From: UBA11524 sp963590165
Lineage (GTDB): Bacteria > Bacillota > Clostridia > Christensenellales > Aristaeellaceae
Reading direction: 5' to 3'
NCBI GenBank assembly: GCA_963590165.1
Contig: CAVANO010000034.1
Location: forward strand, 1-64,000
DNA length: 64,000 nucleotides
Under the pieces are notes generated by a model. The model was given only the letters and a program-made list of their open reading frames with translations. It was not told the DNA's origin and ran no database searches. Of the stretch, positions 41,418 to 51,458 are shown in pieces; the stretch's first letter is position 1; each line of letters begins with the position of its first letter. A program made the translations under genes and the position numbers.

Positions 41418-43070
41418 TTGATACAGCATAAAACCATAGACGGGCTGCTTCTGCGCGACATGGTCGTTGCAGGATCAGCGCTGCTTGACAAAAACCGGGA
41501 GGCTGTGGACGCACTGAACGTGTTCCCTGTCCCTGACGGCGATACAGGAACGAACATGTCCCTGACCATGCAAAGCGCAACACGCGAGGTCAATGCACGG
41601 GAGTATCTGCGTGCGGATGAAGCGGCTGCCGCCATCTCCAAAGGTGCACTCAAGGGGGCACGCGGCAACTCTGGCGTCATCACATCCCAGCTGCTTCGCG
41701 GCTTTGCATCGGCACTCAAGGGTGTTGACAAGATTACGCCTGTTCAATTTGCACAAGCGCTCAAGGCTGGTTCTGACAAAGCATACAAGGCTGTCATGAA
41801 GCCCAAGGAAGGCACCATCCTGACGGTTGCCCGTGTCATCGCTGAGGATGCGATTCATTACACAGAGGAACATCCGGATGACTATGATGGTCTCATGAAC
41901 GTCATGCTGACCAGCGGTGAGGCGATTTTGAAGCGCACACCCGAAATGCTGCCGCCGCTGAAGGCTGCCGGCGTTGTCGACTCCGGCGGACGCGGTCTCA
42001 TGCTGATTTATACAGGCTATGCAGCGGTACTGCGCGGCGAGGAGATTGCCGACCCTGCAGCGCTGCTGGCAGGCGATAGCCAAGTTGAAGAGGACATCCA
42101 TGACCTTTCCGGTGACCTGCCCTATGCATACTGCACAGAGTATGACATTGTCAACTTCCGCGAAGACTGCACTGATGGGGACGTGGATTCCCTCCGTCGC
42201 CGTCTGAACCGCATCGGCAACTGCGTGAAGGTGACAGGTGACATGACCGAAACGAAGGTGCATGTCCATACCAATGATCCTGGCCATGCCATCCAGTACG
42301 GCATTGAGCTTGGCGAAATCGTGAATGTTCGCGTGGACAACATGCTCGCTAGGAAGCGTGCACTCGAGGCAGAAAAGGCACCGACTGCTGTCGAAGCACC
42401 TGCGAAGGAATTGAAGGACTTCGGCATGGTCGCTGTGTCACTCGGTGAAGGCTTCTCGAATATCTTCCGTGACTTGACGGTCGATGTGATTGTCGAGGGT
42501 GGTCAGACGATGAATCCGTCAGTCGATGATATTCTTAGTGCCATCAATCAGGTAAACGCAAAGTGTGTGTTTGTGTTCCCGAACAATGGCAATGTCGTGT
42601 TTGCTGCAAATCAGGCAGCAGAGTTGTCCGATAAGGAAGTGCACGTCATCCCAACAAAGAATGTTGCTATGGGCATCGCTGCGGCGGTTGCATTCCAGAA
42701 TGACATTTCCGGCGAGGAGAATGCCGCACGCATGGCAGAAGCAGCGGAGCATGTGAAGACCGGTACGGTAACGTATGCCATCCGTGACAGCGAATACAAC
42801 GGCGTACAGATTCACAAGGATGACATCATCGGCATGCATAATGGCAAAATCGAATACTGCGGTCATTCCGTGCATGATGTGGTAATGGACATGATGCATG
42901 CAGTCGTGACAGACGATGCGGAGCTGATCACCGTCTATTACGGCGCTGATACGAAGAAAGAAGATGCAGAGCAGATTACCGCAGAGATTGCCGAGCAGTA
43001 TCCGAACTGCGATGTAGATTGTCTGATGGGTGGTCAGCCACTGTATTACTATCTGATTTCTGTGGAGTAA
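41418..43070 (+). CDS. fakA: DAK2/DegV-type fatty acid kinase FakA-like (YloV)
   Basis: A 550-residue protein with an N-terminal DhaL-like (DAK2) nucleotide-binding domain: FPVPDGDTGTNMSLTMQSA with the metal-binding aspartates, then ARGNSGVITSQLLRGFASAL. A C-terminal DegV-like FakA domain follows (DGDVDSLRRRLNRIGNCV, VHVHTNDPGHAIQ, FPNNGNVVFAANQAAELS). FakA phosphorylates fatty acids bound to FakB for phospholipid synthesis. No fakB is in this window. Translation starts at TTG 41418, with AGGAGG 9 nt upstream. Next gene recG starts 7 nt after the stop. Confidence 0.9.
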   Translation: MIQHKTIDGLLLRDMVVAGSALLDKNREAVDALNVFPVPDGDTGTNMSLTMQSATREVNAREYLRADEAAAAISKGALKGARGNSGVITSQLLRGFASALKGVDKITPVQFAQALKAGSDKAYKAVMKPKEGTILTVARVIAEDAIHYTEEHPDDYDGLMNVMLTSGEAILKRTPEMLPPLKAAGVVDSGGRGLMLIYTGYAAVLRGEEIADPAALLAGDSQVEEDIHDLSGDLPYAYCTEYDIVNFREDCTDGDVDSLRRRLNRIGNCVKVTGDMTETKVHVHTNDPGHAIQYGIELGEIVNVRVDNMLARKRALEAEKAPTAVEAPAKELKDFGMVAVSLGEGFSNIFRDLTVDVIVEGGQTMNPSVDDILSAINQVNAKCVFVFPNNGNVVFAANQAAELSDKEVHVIPTKNVAMGIAAAVAFQNDISGEENAARMAEAAEHVKTGTVTYAIRDSEYNGVQIHKDDIIGMHNGKIEYCGHSVHDVVMDMMHAVVTDDAELITVYYGADTKKEDAEQITAEIAEQYPNCDVDCLMGGQPLYYYLISVE

Positions 43071-43077
43071 ATCGCCT

Positions 43078-45084
43078 ATGGAGCTTTCTGCCATCAAAGG
43101 CATCGGTCCAACAAGGCTGGAATCCCTTCGCGCAGTGGGCATCAGCTCATTGCGCGATTTGTTGTTTTTTCTTCCGAAGAAATATGAGGATCGAACGAAA
43201 CCCGTACCGTGTGCGCAAGCTGTAGCAGGAGAAGTGCTCGTCTGCGGCATCGTGCGCGATCCGCCAAAGTTCAACCGGTTTAATGGCATTACGCGCGTAA
43301 CGGCATCGCTTCAGGATGACAGCGGCAAACTTCCCGTCATCTGGTATAATCAGCCGTGGATAAAAGAGAATCTACCTGTCGGTGAGTTACTCATGCTTTA
43401 TGGGCGAATCGGGCAAAGTCACGGCAAACCGGTGCTGCAGAATCCTCAGCGTGTAACGCAGCCGGAAATTGTCCCGGTGTACCGCCCGATTAAAGGCATT
43501 CCGCCCAAGAGCTTTCGGGACATGATGCAGGCGGCGCTGGCAGCGGTCGATGACTGTTGTCCGGAAACGTTGCCAAGAAACCTGCGGATGCGTCATCAAC
43601 TGTGTGAATTAAATTACGCCATTCGGCAGTCACACTTTCCGGATGCGCTGGAAAGTCTGCGCATTGCCCGCCGGCGCATGGCATTCGAACAGATGCTAAT
43701 GTATCAGGCGGTACTCGGCATGATGCGTGGCTACCGTAAGGACGGTATACCACTACCGATTCCGGATGGTGCGTCGGACGACTACTGGTCGAAACTGCCG
43801 TTTCAGCCAACGAATGCACAGCAGCGTGTCCTAAAGGAAATCGAGAGCGACCTGCGAAGGGAACAGTCAATGAGCCGTCTCGTGCAGGGAGATGTCGGGT
43901 GCGGCAAAACGGCGCTGGCATTCGGCGCGATCAGCATGACGTGCCAATGCGGTTATCAGGCTGCAATGATGGCACCAACGGAGATTCTCGCACGTCAGCA
44001 TTACGCATCCGCCAAAGCGATTTTAGAGCCCCTAGGCGTCCGCTGCGGATTATTGATCGGTTCCATGCGCCCGAAGGAGAAGCGTGATGCACAGGAGGCA
44101 TGTGCAAACGGCACGTATCAGGCAGTTTTCGGCACGCATGCGCTCATCAGCGAAAAAGCGGCATATGAGCGACTCGGTCTTGTCATCACGGATGAGCAGC
44201 ACCGCTTCGGCGTCCTGCAGCGCTCTACACTCCAGAAGAAGGGGGCAGACGGCGAGAAAGCACCACACGTGCTCGTTATGTCTGCTACACCGATTCCGAG
44301 AACGCTTGCGCTCATTCTCTACGGCGACCTCGATGTGTCAGTTGTTGATGAACTGCCGCCAGGACGGACACCGGTGCAGACGCGTGTTGTGCCTGAAAGC
44401 AAACGTGCAGCCATGTATGGCTTTCTTCGGCAGGAGGTGCAAAAGGGAAGGCAGGCGTATGTCGTTTGTCCTCTCGTCGAGGACAGCGAAATGCTGGAGG
44501 ATGTTCGCAGTGCACAGGCAACTTTCGAGCAGCTCAAAAGCGGTGAACTATCCGGTCTGCGCGTTGGGCTGACGTGGGGAGCGCAGCCATCGAATGAAAA
44601 GGCTGCGGTGCTCGACAGCTTTGCAGCAGGTCAGCTCGATGTGCTCGTGTCGACAACAGTCATCGAAGTCGGCGTGAATGTGCCGAACGCAAGCGTCATG
44701 GTGATTGAAAATGCGGAGCGCTTTGGTCTCAGTCAGCTGCACCAGCTACGTGGGCGTGTCGGGCGCGGTTCCGTTTCCAGCTGGTGCTTCCTGCTGGCAG
44801 CGGAAAATGAACGCTTGCGCATCATGACGCAAACGAATGATGGTTTCGTTATTGCGCAGAAGGATTTGGAACTGCGTGGTCCGGGCGACCTGCTCGGCAC
44901 TCGGCAGTCCGGCGAAATGATGGGTGATTTCCTGCTGGACGGCGATGTTAAGTTGCTGGAGGAAGCATCAAAGTGCATGAAACGATTGCGTGAGGATGCA
45001 AGCCTTCAAGAAGAACGCCGTCAGATTGAGGAAGAGGCAATGCGGCTTTATCGGGATAAGCTGGAGAATATGGCCTTAAATTAA
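43078..45084 (+). CDS. recG: ATP-dependent DNA helicase RecG
   Basis: A 668-residue branch-migration helicase that reverses stalled forks. An N-terminal wedge/OB domain (LQDDSGKLPVIWYNQPW) is followed by the helicase motor: Walker A GDVGCGKTALAFGAI, motif Ia APTEILARQH, motif II as DEQHRFG, motif III SATPIPRTLALILYGDLDVS. Motifs V/VI are in STTVIEVGVNVPNASVMVIE and QLHQLRGRVGRG. The length is near the family norm (~680). Members of this gene order (yloU-yloV-recG) are widely conserved in Bacillota. Confidence 0.95.
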   Translation: MELSAIKGIGPTRLESLRAVGISSLRDLLFFLPKKYEDRTKPVPCAQAVAGEVLVCGIVRDPPKFNRFNGITRVTASLQDDSGKLPVIWYNQPWIKENLPVGELLMLYGRIGQSHGKPVLQNPQRVTQPEIVPVYRPIKGIPPKSFRDMMQAALAAVDDCCPETLPRNLRMRHQLCELNYAIRQSHFPDALESLRIARRRMAFEQMLMYQAVLGMMRGYRKDGIPLPIPDGASDDYWSKLPFQPTNAQQRVLKEIESDLRREQSMSRLVQGDVGCGKTALAFGAISMTCQCGYQAAMMAPTEILARQHYASAKAILEPLGVRCGLLIGSMRPKEKRDAQEACANGTYQAVFGTHALISEKAAYERLGLVITDEQHRFGVLQRSTLQKKGADGEKAPHVLVMSATPIPRTLALILYGDLDVSVVDELPPGRTPVQTRVVPESKRAAMYGFLRQEVQKGRQAYVVCPLVEDSEMLEDVRSAQATFEQLKSGELSGLRVGLTWGAQPSNEKAAVLDSFAAGQLDVLVSTTVIEVGVNVPNASVMVIENAERFGLSQLHQLRGRVGRGSVSSWCFLLAAENERLRIMTQTNDGFVIAQKDLELRGPGDLLGTRQSGEMMGDFLLDGDVKLLEEASKCMKRLREDASLQEERRQIEEEAMRLYRDKLENMALN

Positions 45085-45102
45085 GGAAGGGGAGACCGAA
45101 TC

Positions 45103-47169
45103 ATGGATATGATGTCAAGCTACACGGAAAACCGAGAGCTGTCGTGGCTCCGTTTCAATGAGCGCGTACTGGAAGAAGCAGAAGATGCGCGCGTGCCTCT
45201 GTGCGAGCGTCTGTCGTTCCTGTCAATCTTCCAGAGCAATCTGGATGAATTCTTCATGGTGCGTATCGGCAGCCTGCACGACCAGATGCTGCTGGACAAG
45301 GAAGCCCGCGAGAACAAGACAAACATGACGCCCGGCGAGCAAATTGACGCAGCACTGAGCCGAATCCGCGACCTTTGCGACCGCCGCGATCGCGTTTACG
45401 CATCCGTCCTGCAAAAGCTGAACGATCAGGGCATCAGCATTGTCAACTTCCGGCAAATCAGCCCTGAAAGTGAAGCGTATCTGGCGAACATTTTCCGTCA
45501 GGACTTCATGCCGCTTCTGTCCACCTATGTCGTCGGCAGAAAGCAGACGTTCCCATTCCTCAAAAACAAGGAGATTTACGCTGTTGCGGTACTGCGGACG
45601 GTCAGCGAGAAGGAGAAAATCGGCATTGTCCCCTGCGGTGAGCACACATTCCCGCGCCTGATTGAGATTCCTGACCGAAAAGGCTGCTACATCCTGTCCG
45701 AGGAGCTGATTCTCCATTACCTGCCATTACTGTTCAGCGGCTATCGCATTGCCGGCAAGACGCTTGCACGCATCACGAGAAGTGCCGACATCGATGCCGA
45801 CAGTGTCTATGACGAAGACCTGAACTACCGTGACCACATGGAGGAAGTCGTTCGTCTCCGCCAGAAGCTGTGCCCTGTCCGCCTTGAGCTGAGCCGCAAA
45901 ATCGGTCATGACATCATTGAAAAGCTCTGCGCACAGCTCAAGCTGGATGTTCAGCGCGTTTACGAATATGATACGCCGCTGGATATCAGTTTCCTGTTTG
46001 GCATTCAGGATACGCTACGTAGCCATGCCGAGCTGTTCTATGCGCCGCGTCATCCGCAGGATACGCCGGACATTGACGGCAAGAAGCCTGTCATGGATCA
46101 GATTCTTCAGAAAGACGTGCTGCTGCATTATCCTTACCAGAGCATTCGCCCATTCTTACGAATGCTGTGGGAAGCAGCTCGCGACCCGCAGGTTGTGTCC
46201 ATCCGCATGACACTCTACCGTCTTGCACACGATTCAAAAGTTGTCGAAGCACTTGTCGAAGCAGCGGAAAACGGCAAGCAGGTTGACGTGCTGGTTGAAC
46301 TGAAGGCACGCTTCGATGAACAGAACAACATCGAGTGGAGCCGTCAGCTTGAACGAGCAGGTTGTCATGTCATTTACGGTGTGGACAAGCTGAAGGTGCA
46401 CTCGAAACTCTGCCTCATTACGCGCAAGACGGATGATGGCATCCAGTACATCACACAAATCGGCACAGGCAACTACAATGAGAAGACGAGCCGCCTGTAT
46501 ACCGACCTGAGCTATATCACGGCACGTCGTGAAATCGGCGAAGAGGCGCTGCAGGTGTTCCGTGCGCTAATGCTCGGCGAAACCGTTGATCACATGTCCG
46601 TGCTGCTTGTTGCACCGCATTGTCTGCAGAACAAACTGATTGACATGATCGACGGCGAAATCAGTAAGGCGAAGGCCGGTCAGAAGGGGCATATCCGCCT
46701 GAAGATGAACAGCCTGACCGACAAACTGCTGATTGACAAGCTGGCAGAAGCAAGTCAGGCAGGTGTACAGATTGAGATGATTGTCCGCGGCATCTGCTGC
46801 CTGCGTGGCGGCGTTCCCGGGCTGACGGACAACGTCCACATTATCAGCATTGTCGGACGTTTCCTCGAACACAGCCGAATTTACATCTTCGGCGACGGCG
46901 ATGAAGCACGGTACTACATTTCTTCTGCTGACTGGATGACACGCAACACCCTGCGCCGTGTTGAGGTTGCCGTGCCGCTCCTGCAAGATGACATCAAGCA
47001 CCGCGTTGACCACATCTTCGACCTGATGTGGCACGACAACGTGCAGGCACGCGACCAGCAACCTGACGGTAGCTACACGCGCCGTTATCCCGGCACACAG
47101 TCACCTGTTTCCAGCCAGAATATCCTCTACGATGAAGCATACCGCATGGCACTTGGTACCGAAGCATAA
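45103..47169 (+). CDS. ppk: Polyphosphate kinase PPK1
   Basis: A 688-residue enzyme making polyphosphate from ATP, of normal length. The N-terminal domain opens ENRELSWLRFNERVLEEA and SNLDEFFMVRIGSLHDQ. The autophosphorylated histidine is in LKVHSKLCLITRK and the second conserved histidine in EHSRIYIFGDGDEARYY. The nucleotide-site region contains SIRMTLYRLAHDSKVVEAL. Polyphosphate acts in stress survival and phosphate storage. ATG 45103 follows GGAAGGGGAG; the gene is the last of the asp23 operon and ends at a long hairpin. Confidence 0.95.
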   Translation: MDMMSSYTENRELSWLRFNERVLEEAEDARVPLCERLSFLSIFQSNLDEFFMVRIGSLHDQMLLDKEARENKTNMTPGEQIDAALSRIRDLCDRRDRVYASVLQKLNDQGISIVNFRQISPESEAYLANIFRQDFMPLLSTYVVGRKQTFPFLKNKEIYAVAVLRTVSEKEKIGIVPCGEHTFPRLIEIPDRKGCYILSEELILHYLPLLFSGYRIAGKTLARITRSADIDADSVYDEDLNYRDHMEEVVRLRQKLCPVRLELSRKIGHDIIEKLCAQLKLDVQRVYEYDTPLDISFLFGIQDTLRSHAELFYAPRHPQDTPDIDGKKPVMDQILQKDVLLHYPYQSIRPFLRMLWEAARDPQVVSIRMTLYRLAHDSKVVEALVEAAENGKQVDVLVELKARFDEQNNIEWSRQLERAGCHVIYGVDKLKVHSKLCLITRKTDDGIQYITQIGTGNYNEKTSRLYTDLSYITARREIGEEALQVFRALMLGETVDHMSVLLVAPHCLQNKLIDMIDGEISKAKAGQKGHIRLKMNSLTDKLLIDKLAEASQAGVQIEMIVRGICCLRGGVPGLTDNVHIISIVGRFLEHSRIYIFGDGDEARYYISSADWMTRNTLRRVEVAVPLLQDDIKHRVDHIFDLMWHDNVQARDQQPDGSYTRRYPGTQSPVSSQNILYDEAYRMALGTEA

Positions 47170-47171
47170 AA

Positions 47172-47209
47172 TCAACCGTCAAGGTGCAAAAAAGCATCTT
47201 GACGGTTGA
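47172..47209. terminator. Long hairpin between ppk and hemW
   Basis: TCAACCGTCAAGGTGC (47172-47187) pairs with GCATCTTGACGGTTGA (47194-47209): 16 pairs including one G-U, loop of six A. In the minus direction it runs into TTTTATG. It separates the convergent ppk and hemW genes and may stop both transcripts. Confidence 0.7.
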
Positions 47210-47217
47210 AATGTGCG

Positions 47218-48360
47218 TTATGAATCCATCAGCTCGACCAGGATTGCATTCTGCACGTCCATGCCGCGCCTTGTAAGTGCCCAGCGGCCATCTGAATAAC
47301 GCAACAGTCCTTGACGAGCAAAGGCTCGCAGCTTTTCGCCATAGAGTTCATCCAGCGAAACATGGTGCATTGCGGTAAATGCCGCTTCGCTGACACCTTC
47401 GTTCATGCGTAGACCGAGCATCATCGTTTCAAAACGACTGTCTGCATCTGTAATAACGGTCTGTTCGCGCATCGACCAATCACTACGCTCAATCATCTGA
47501 TGATAGGCAGGAATCGTACGCGGATTGGCAATTCTGAGTCTTTCTGCCGGTGTAGACCAGTAGGAAGCCGCGGATACACCCAACCCGACATACGCTTCCT
47601 GACGCCAGTATCCGATGTTATGGCGACATTCGTAACCAGGCATAGCAAAGTTGCTGATTTCATACTGCCGGAAGCCTGCTTTTGCAAGCAAATCAAGCGC
47701 AAGGTCATACATTCTACGTTCATCCTCTTCGTCAGGAAGCGAAAGACGTTTTGATTGCAAGTCATCAAACAGCGGTGTACCTTCTTCCGGAATCAGCCCA
47801 TAGCAGGACAAGTGTCTGACACCAAGCGACAGCGCCGCCTCGATTGACTCGCGCCACATGGCAACCGTCTGACCCGGCAGTCCGAACATGAGATCAAGGC
47901 TGATATTTGTGATGCCGGCTTCATGTGCCAGAAGAACGCTCTGCTGCACTTGCTGAAAGTCATGAATCCGACCAAGCGTATGCAGCAGTTCCGGCTGAAT
48001 CGCCTGCATGCCGAGCGAAAGTCTGTTGACACCGCAGCAGACTGCCGTTTGTAGCCATTCAGCCGTCAGTGTGCCAGGATTTGCTTCTGTGGTGAATTCT
48101 GCATCCATTTTGATCGGAAAGACAGCAAAAATACCGTGCAGCATTTTTTCCAGCAATACAGGTGGCAGCACCGAAGGCGTTCCGCCGCCGATGTATGCGG
48201 TTGCCATCTGCTCATGTGGATGCTGTTCAGCAAGCAATGCTGCTTCCGTCAGTACATCCGCAACATACATGCTTTGCGTTTCCTCGGAATTGGCAAAGGA
48301 CGCGAAGTCGCAATAGCGGCATTTCTGTCGGCAATAAGGGATGTGCACATAAAGTTCCAT
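47218..48360 (-). CDS. hemW: Radical SAM heme chaperone HemW
   Basis: A 380-residue HemN-like radical SAM protein. The cluster ligands are Cys10, Cys14 and Cys17 (HIPYCRQKCRYCDFASF). ATAYIGGGTPSVLP, DAEFTTEANPGTLT, RLSLGMQAIQPELL and YEISNFAMPGYECRHNIGYW follow, the last being typical of HemW. HemW delivers heme to enzymes and lacks true HemN oxidase activity. ATG 48360 fits GGAGG and brings the cluster motif to the N-terminus as in the family. In Bacillota hemW usually adjoins lepA; here a SLOG gene and a DUF1622-like gene lie between them. Confidence 0.92.
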   Translation of the reverse strand: MELYVHIPYCRQKCRYCDFASFANSEETQSMYVADVLTEAALLAEQHPHEQMATAYIGGGTPSVLPPVLLEKMLHGIFAVFPIKMDAEFTTEANPGTLTAEWLQTAVCCGVNRLSLGMQAIQPELLHTLGRIHDFQQVQQSVLLAHEAGITNISLDLMFGLPGQTVAMWRESIEAALSLGVRHLSCYGLIPEEGTPLFDDLQSKRLSLPDEEDERRMYDLALDLLAKAGFRQYEISNFAMPGYECRHNIGYWRQEAYVGLGVSAASYWSTPAERLRIANPRTIPAYHQMIERSDWSMREQTVITDADSRFETMMLGLRMNEGVSEAAFTAMHHVSLDELYGEKLRAFARQGLLRYSDGRWALTRRGMDVQNAILVELMDS

Positions 48361-48460
48361 CAAAATCCTCCGAAAGGGCTTTTCAAACACGCCATAACGT
48401 GCTAAAATAGTTCAAGAATAGTGATTTTTCTATAATAATATTAGCTTGGAGGCAATCCTC

Positions 48461-48844
48461 ATGGACGCAATCATTACTTTTCTCGAGTCGCTTGTCCACT
48501 ATTTTGCAGAGCTTGGCATTGTGCTGGCAGAACTGGCTGGTATCGCTGTGCTGATTATCACCGCTGTCAAGGGCATTATCAGCTACTTCAAACACGATGA
48601 ACATTTGCGGCTCGAGCTGGCGCAGGGGATTGCGCTGGCACTTGAATTCAAGCTTGGCGGCGAGGTTCTCCGCACGGTCATTGTGCGTGAATGGACGGAA
48701 CTGCTGATTCTTGGCGCGGTCATTGCACTGCGCGGTGTGCTGACGCTGCTGCTTCACTGGGAAATCAAGGTGGAAGAGGAACATGAGGAGCGCGTACGGA
48801 AGCTTAATCAGCCGGAAATATACGTTGAAGAGAAAAAAGCTTGA
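48461..48844 (+). CDS. Small membrane protein, DUF1622-like
   Basis: A 127-residue protein with two or three hydrophobic helices: ~4-30 (IITFLESLVHYFAELGIVLA), ~32-46 (LAGIAVLIITAVKGI) and ~85-105 (LLILGAVIALRGVLTLLLHW). An amphipathic middle carries LRLELAQGIALALEFKLGGE and the end is charged. The LALEFKLGGE...RGVLTLLLHWEI pattern resembles the DUF1622 family of unknown function. ATG 48461 follows TTGGAGG; a TATAAT at 48431-48436 may be its -10. Monocistronic with a strong terminator. Function unknown. Confidence 0.75.
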   Translation: MDAIITFLESLVHYFAELGIVLAELAGIAVLIITAVKGIISYFKHDEHLRLELAQGIALALEFKLGGEVLRTVIVREWTELLILGAVIALRGVLTLLLHWEIKVEEEHEERVRKLNQPEIYVEEKKA

Positions 48845-48858
48845 TTTTCATCATAGCA

Positions 48859-48894
48859 ACAGAGAGCAGCACTAAAAGCCGCTCTCTGTTTTTT
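48859..48894 (+). terminator. Terminator of the DUF1622-like gene
   Basis: ACAGAGAGC (48859-48867) pairs perfectly with GCTCTCTGT (48881-48889), followed by TTTTTT. It overlaps the stop codon of the convergent SLOG gene. Confidence 0.85.
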
Positions 48895-49540
48895 ATTTGC
48901 TTGAAGCAGTAAATTTTACTACATCGTCTAGAATAGCGAGGTTCAGCACGGGAACATCTTGATTCATTGCGTAGAGCGCTGTATACATCGTACCGCCGCG
49001 ATGATGACGCAGAAAACAGACACAGAACGAGCTGTGGTCGACCATGAAGCGGTTGCGGACAAGCATGCAGCCTTCATAATACGTCGGCGAAAGCACAAGC
49101 GTTTCGTCTGCAGAATACAGCAGCTGCTCGTAGATACGGCAGTCTGATTCCTTCCAATTAGCTGATTGAGAGCTGCAAGGAATAACCATTCGAAGCCGGA
49201 CATCGGAATGATCATTGCGGAGCAGCAGGACATGCTGCGCAGCCAAGGTATCGAAGCCGAGCGCACCGCCGCAGAGAAAGTCGCGAAATCCGTGCGTATA
49301 CAGCGCATGGAGTGTCTGGTCAAGACGTTCAGCGAGCGATTGTATTTCATCGTTGCGGAGAAAGCGGTGACCGGTAAAACAGACGGTTAAATCCTTCCTG
49401 CCGCGTTGCTGAGAAGCAAATACATCAGCAATCTGTTCGCGGGTAATATAGGATAGCGGCTGATGCATTTCGGCAGGCGTCTGTTGCGGTGCGCGAAGCC
49501 ACGTTTCACCTGCATCGGCATTTCTTTTGCGGTAGCGCAT
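48893..49540 (-). CDS. SLOG-family protein (DUF1273/YpsA-like)
   Basis: A 215-residue protein with a Rossmann-like SLOG fold: CFTGHRFLRNDEIQSLAERL (family opening TGHR), FLCGGALGFDTLAA (nucleotide-binding glycine loop), LRMVIPCSSQSANWKE, and CMLVRNRFMVDHSSFCVCF. Such proteins bind nucleotides or nucleotide-derived ligands; YpsA affects B. subtilis cell division, but no molecular function is proven. About 50 residues precede the SLOG domain. ATG 49540 has GGGAGG 4 nt before it; two further in-frame ATGs lie upstream. It follows lepA by 20 nt and is probably co-transcribed. Confidence 0.8.
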   Translation of the reverse strand: MRYRKRNADAGETWLRAPQQTPAEMHQPLSYITREQIADVFASQQRGRKDLTVCFTGHRFLRNDEIQSLAERLDQTLHALYTHGFRDFLCGGALGFDTLAAQHVLLLRNDHSDVRLRMVIPCSSQSANWKESDCRIYEQLLYSADETLVLSPTYYEGCMLVRNRFMVDHSSFCVCFLRHHRGGTMYTALYAMNQDVPVLNLAILDDVVKFTASSK

Positions 49541-49560
49541 GCTTCCTCCCATGATCATCG

Positions 49561-51366
49561 TCAGTTGGAATCCATCTTCAGCACAGCAAGGAAGGCTTCG
49601 CTTGGCACCTGCACCGTACCGAATTGACGCATGCGCTTTTTGCCTTCCTTCTGCTTCTCAAGCAGTTTCTTTTTTCGCGTAATATCACCGCCATAGCACT
49701 TTGCAAGCACGTCCTTGCGCATAGCCTTGACGGTCTCGCGTGCAATGACCTTGCCGCCGATGGCAGCCTGAATCGGGATCTCAAACATTTGCCGAGGAAT
49801 AACGTCCTTGAGCTTCTCGCATATGGAACGACCGCGTCCGTACGCCTTGTCACGGTGGACAATGATGGAGAATGCATCGCAGATGTCGCCGTTGAGCAAA
49901 ATATCAAGCTTGACAAGCTGGCTTTCACGATACTCCTTGAACTCGTAGTCAAAAGAAGCATAACCTCGACTACGGCTCTTAATCTGGTCAAAAAAATCGA
50001 AGATGATTTCGTTAAGCGGGATGTCGTAATTCAGCTTAACACGGCTGCCTTCATACTGCATGTCAATGAATACGCCGCGGCGATCCTGACAAAGATCCAT
50101 AATCGTGCCGACGCTGTCCTGTGGCGTATAGATTTCTGCATGAACGAACGGCTCCTCCATGATGGAAATTTCGCTAATTGGCGGCAGCGCCATCGGATTA
50201 TCGCACATCAGCACTGTGCCATCTGTTTTCGTAATGCGGTAGATGACACTCGGTGCAGTCGTAACAAGATTCAAGTCCCATTCGCGTTCGAGACGCTCGG
50301 TGATGATGTCCATGTGGAGCAACCCAAGAAAGCCACAACGGAAACCATAGCCCAATGCGACAGACGTCTCCGGGTCAAAGGACAGGGATGCATCGTTCAT
50401 GCGGAGCTTTTCGAGTGCGTCCTTGAGTGCCGGATAATCAGCACCGTCAGCAGGATAAACGCCGCAGTAGACCATCGGCGTAACTTGACGATAGCCAGGC
50501 AGGGGATTCACTGCGGGGCGTGCAGCATCGGTGATGGTATCGCCGACACGCGTTTCGCGGACATCCTTGATAGATGCAGCGACATAGCCAACATCGCCAG
50601 CCTTCAACGCGTCGCAGGGCTGGTAGCCGGGCGCAAACGTACCGACCTCCACCACGTCAAATTCGCCGCCAGTTGCCATCATCCGCATCCGCATGCCTGC
50701 GCGCAGTGTTCCCTGCTTGACACGGATAAAGCAGATGGCGCCGCGGTAGTTATCATAGAATGCATCGAAAATCAGCGCCTGCAGACAGTCATCCTCATCG
50801 CCTTCAGGAGCAGGCACATAATTGACGATTGCCTCCAGCACTTGATCGACATTCAGACCGGTTTTGGCGCTGATGCACGGCGCGTAGGATGCATCGAGCC
50901 CGATGACATCCTCGATTTCCTTCCGAACCACCTCCGGCTGTGCGCTCGGCAGGTCAATCTTGTTGATGACTGGAATGATTTCCAGATCATGATCGAGCGC
51001 CATATAGCAATTGGCGAGCGTCTGCGCTTCAATTCCCTGCGTCGCATCGACAACAAGCAAAGCGCCTTCGCAAGCTGCCAATGCGCGGCTGACCTCGTAC
51101 GTGAAATCGACATGACCGGGGGTATCGATTAAGTTCAGCGTATATGTTTCACCGTCCTTGGCGGTATAATGCATATGAACCGCCTTGGACTTGATGGTAA
51201 TGCCTCGCTCGCGCTCCAGCTCCATGCTGTCGAGAATCTGGTCGACCATTTCTCGCTTTTCAAAGACACCTGTCATTTCCAAAATTCGGTCAGCGAGCGT
51301 TGATTTTCCGTGGTCAATATGTGCAATAATGCAAAAGTTACGGATTTTTGAGAGTCTGTCGGACAC
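49561..51366 (-). CDS. lepA: Elongation factor 4 LepA
   Basis: A ribosome-associated translational GTPase of 601 residues. P-loop NFCIIAHIDHGKSTLADRIL, switch I/II regions RERGITIKSKAV and LIDTPGHVDFTYEVSRALA, and the NKID motif PVINKIDLPSAQPE are present. The LepA-specific C-terminus is also there (SRSRGYASFDYEF, YAKCYGG-like CYGGDITRKKKLLEKQKEGK). GTG 51366 is chosen because GGAGGG stands 7 nt upstream and the frame begins SDRLSKIRNF as in other LepA proteins. SLOG gene follows. Confidence 0.95.
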   Translation of the reverse strand: MSDRLSKIRNFCIIAHIDHGKSTLADRILEMTGVFEKREMVDQILDSMELERERGITIKSKAVHMHYTAKDGETYTLNLIDTPGHVDFTYEVSRALAACEGALLVVDATQGIEAQTLANCYMALDHDLEIIPVINKIDLPSAQPEVVRKEIEDVIGLDASYAPCISAKTGLNVDQVLEAIVNYVPAPEGDEDDCLQALIFDAFYDNYRGAICFIRVKQGTLRAGMRMRMMATGGEFDVVEVGTFAPGYQPCDALKAGDVGYVAASIKDVRETRVGDTITDAARPAVNPLPGYRQVTPMVYCGVYPADGADYPALKDALEKLRMNDASLSFDPETSVALGYGFRCGFLGLLHMDIITERLEREWDLNLVTTAPSVIYRITKTDGTVLMCDNPMALPPISEISIMEEPFVHAEIYTPQDSVGTIMDLCQDRRGVFIDMQYEGSRVKLNYDIPLNEIIFDFFDQIKSRSRGYASFDYEFKEYRESQLVKLDILLNGDICDAFSIIVHRDKAYGRGRSICEKLKDVIPRQMFEIPIQAAIGGKVIARETVKAMRKDVLAKCYGGDITRKKKLLEKQKEGKKRMRQFGTVQVPSEAFLAVLKMDSN

Positions 51367-51458
51367 GATGTATCCCTCCGATAAATAGCTCCGGAAAAGA
51401 GCAGAAATCACACAAATCTATCTTATCCGATTTTTTACGGATTTTCAAGGGGAACACC

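Noticed and set aside
49624..51132. 502-codon open frame on the plus strand opposite lepA
   Set aside because: lepA is certain on the minus strand; the opposite frame lacks a ribosome site and any recognisable protein pattern. It is a by-product of codon bias.
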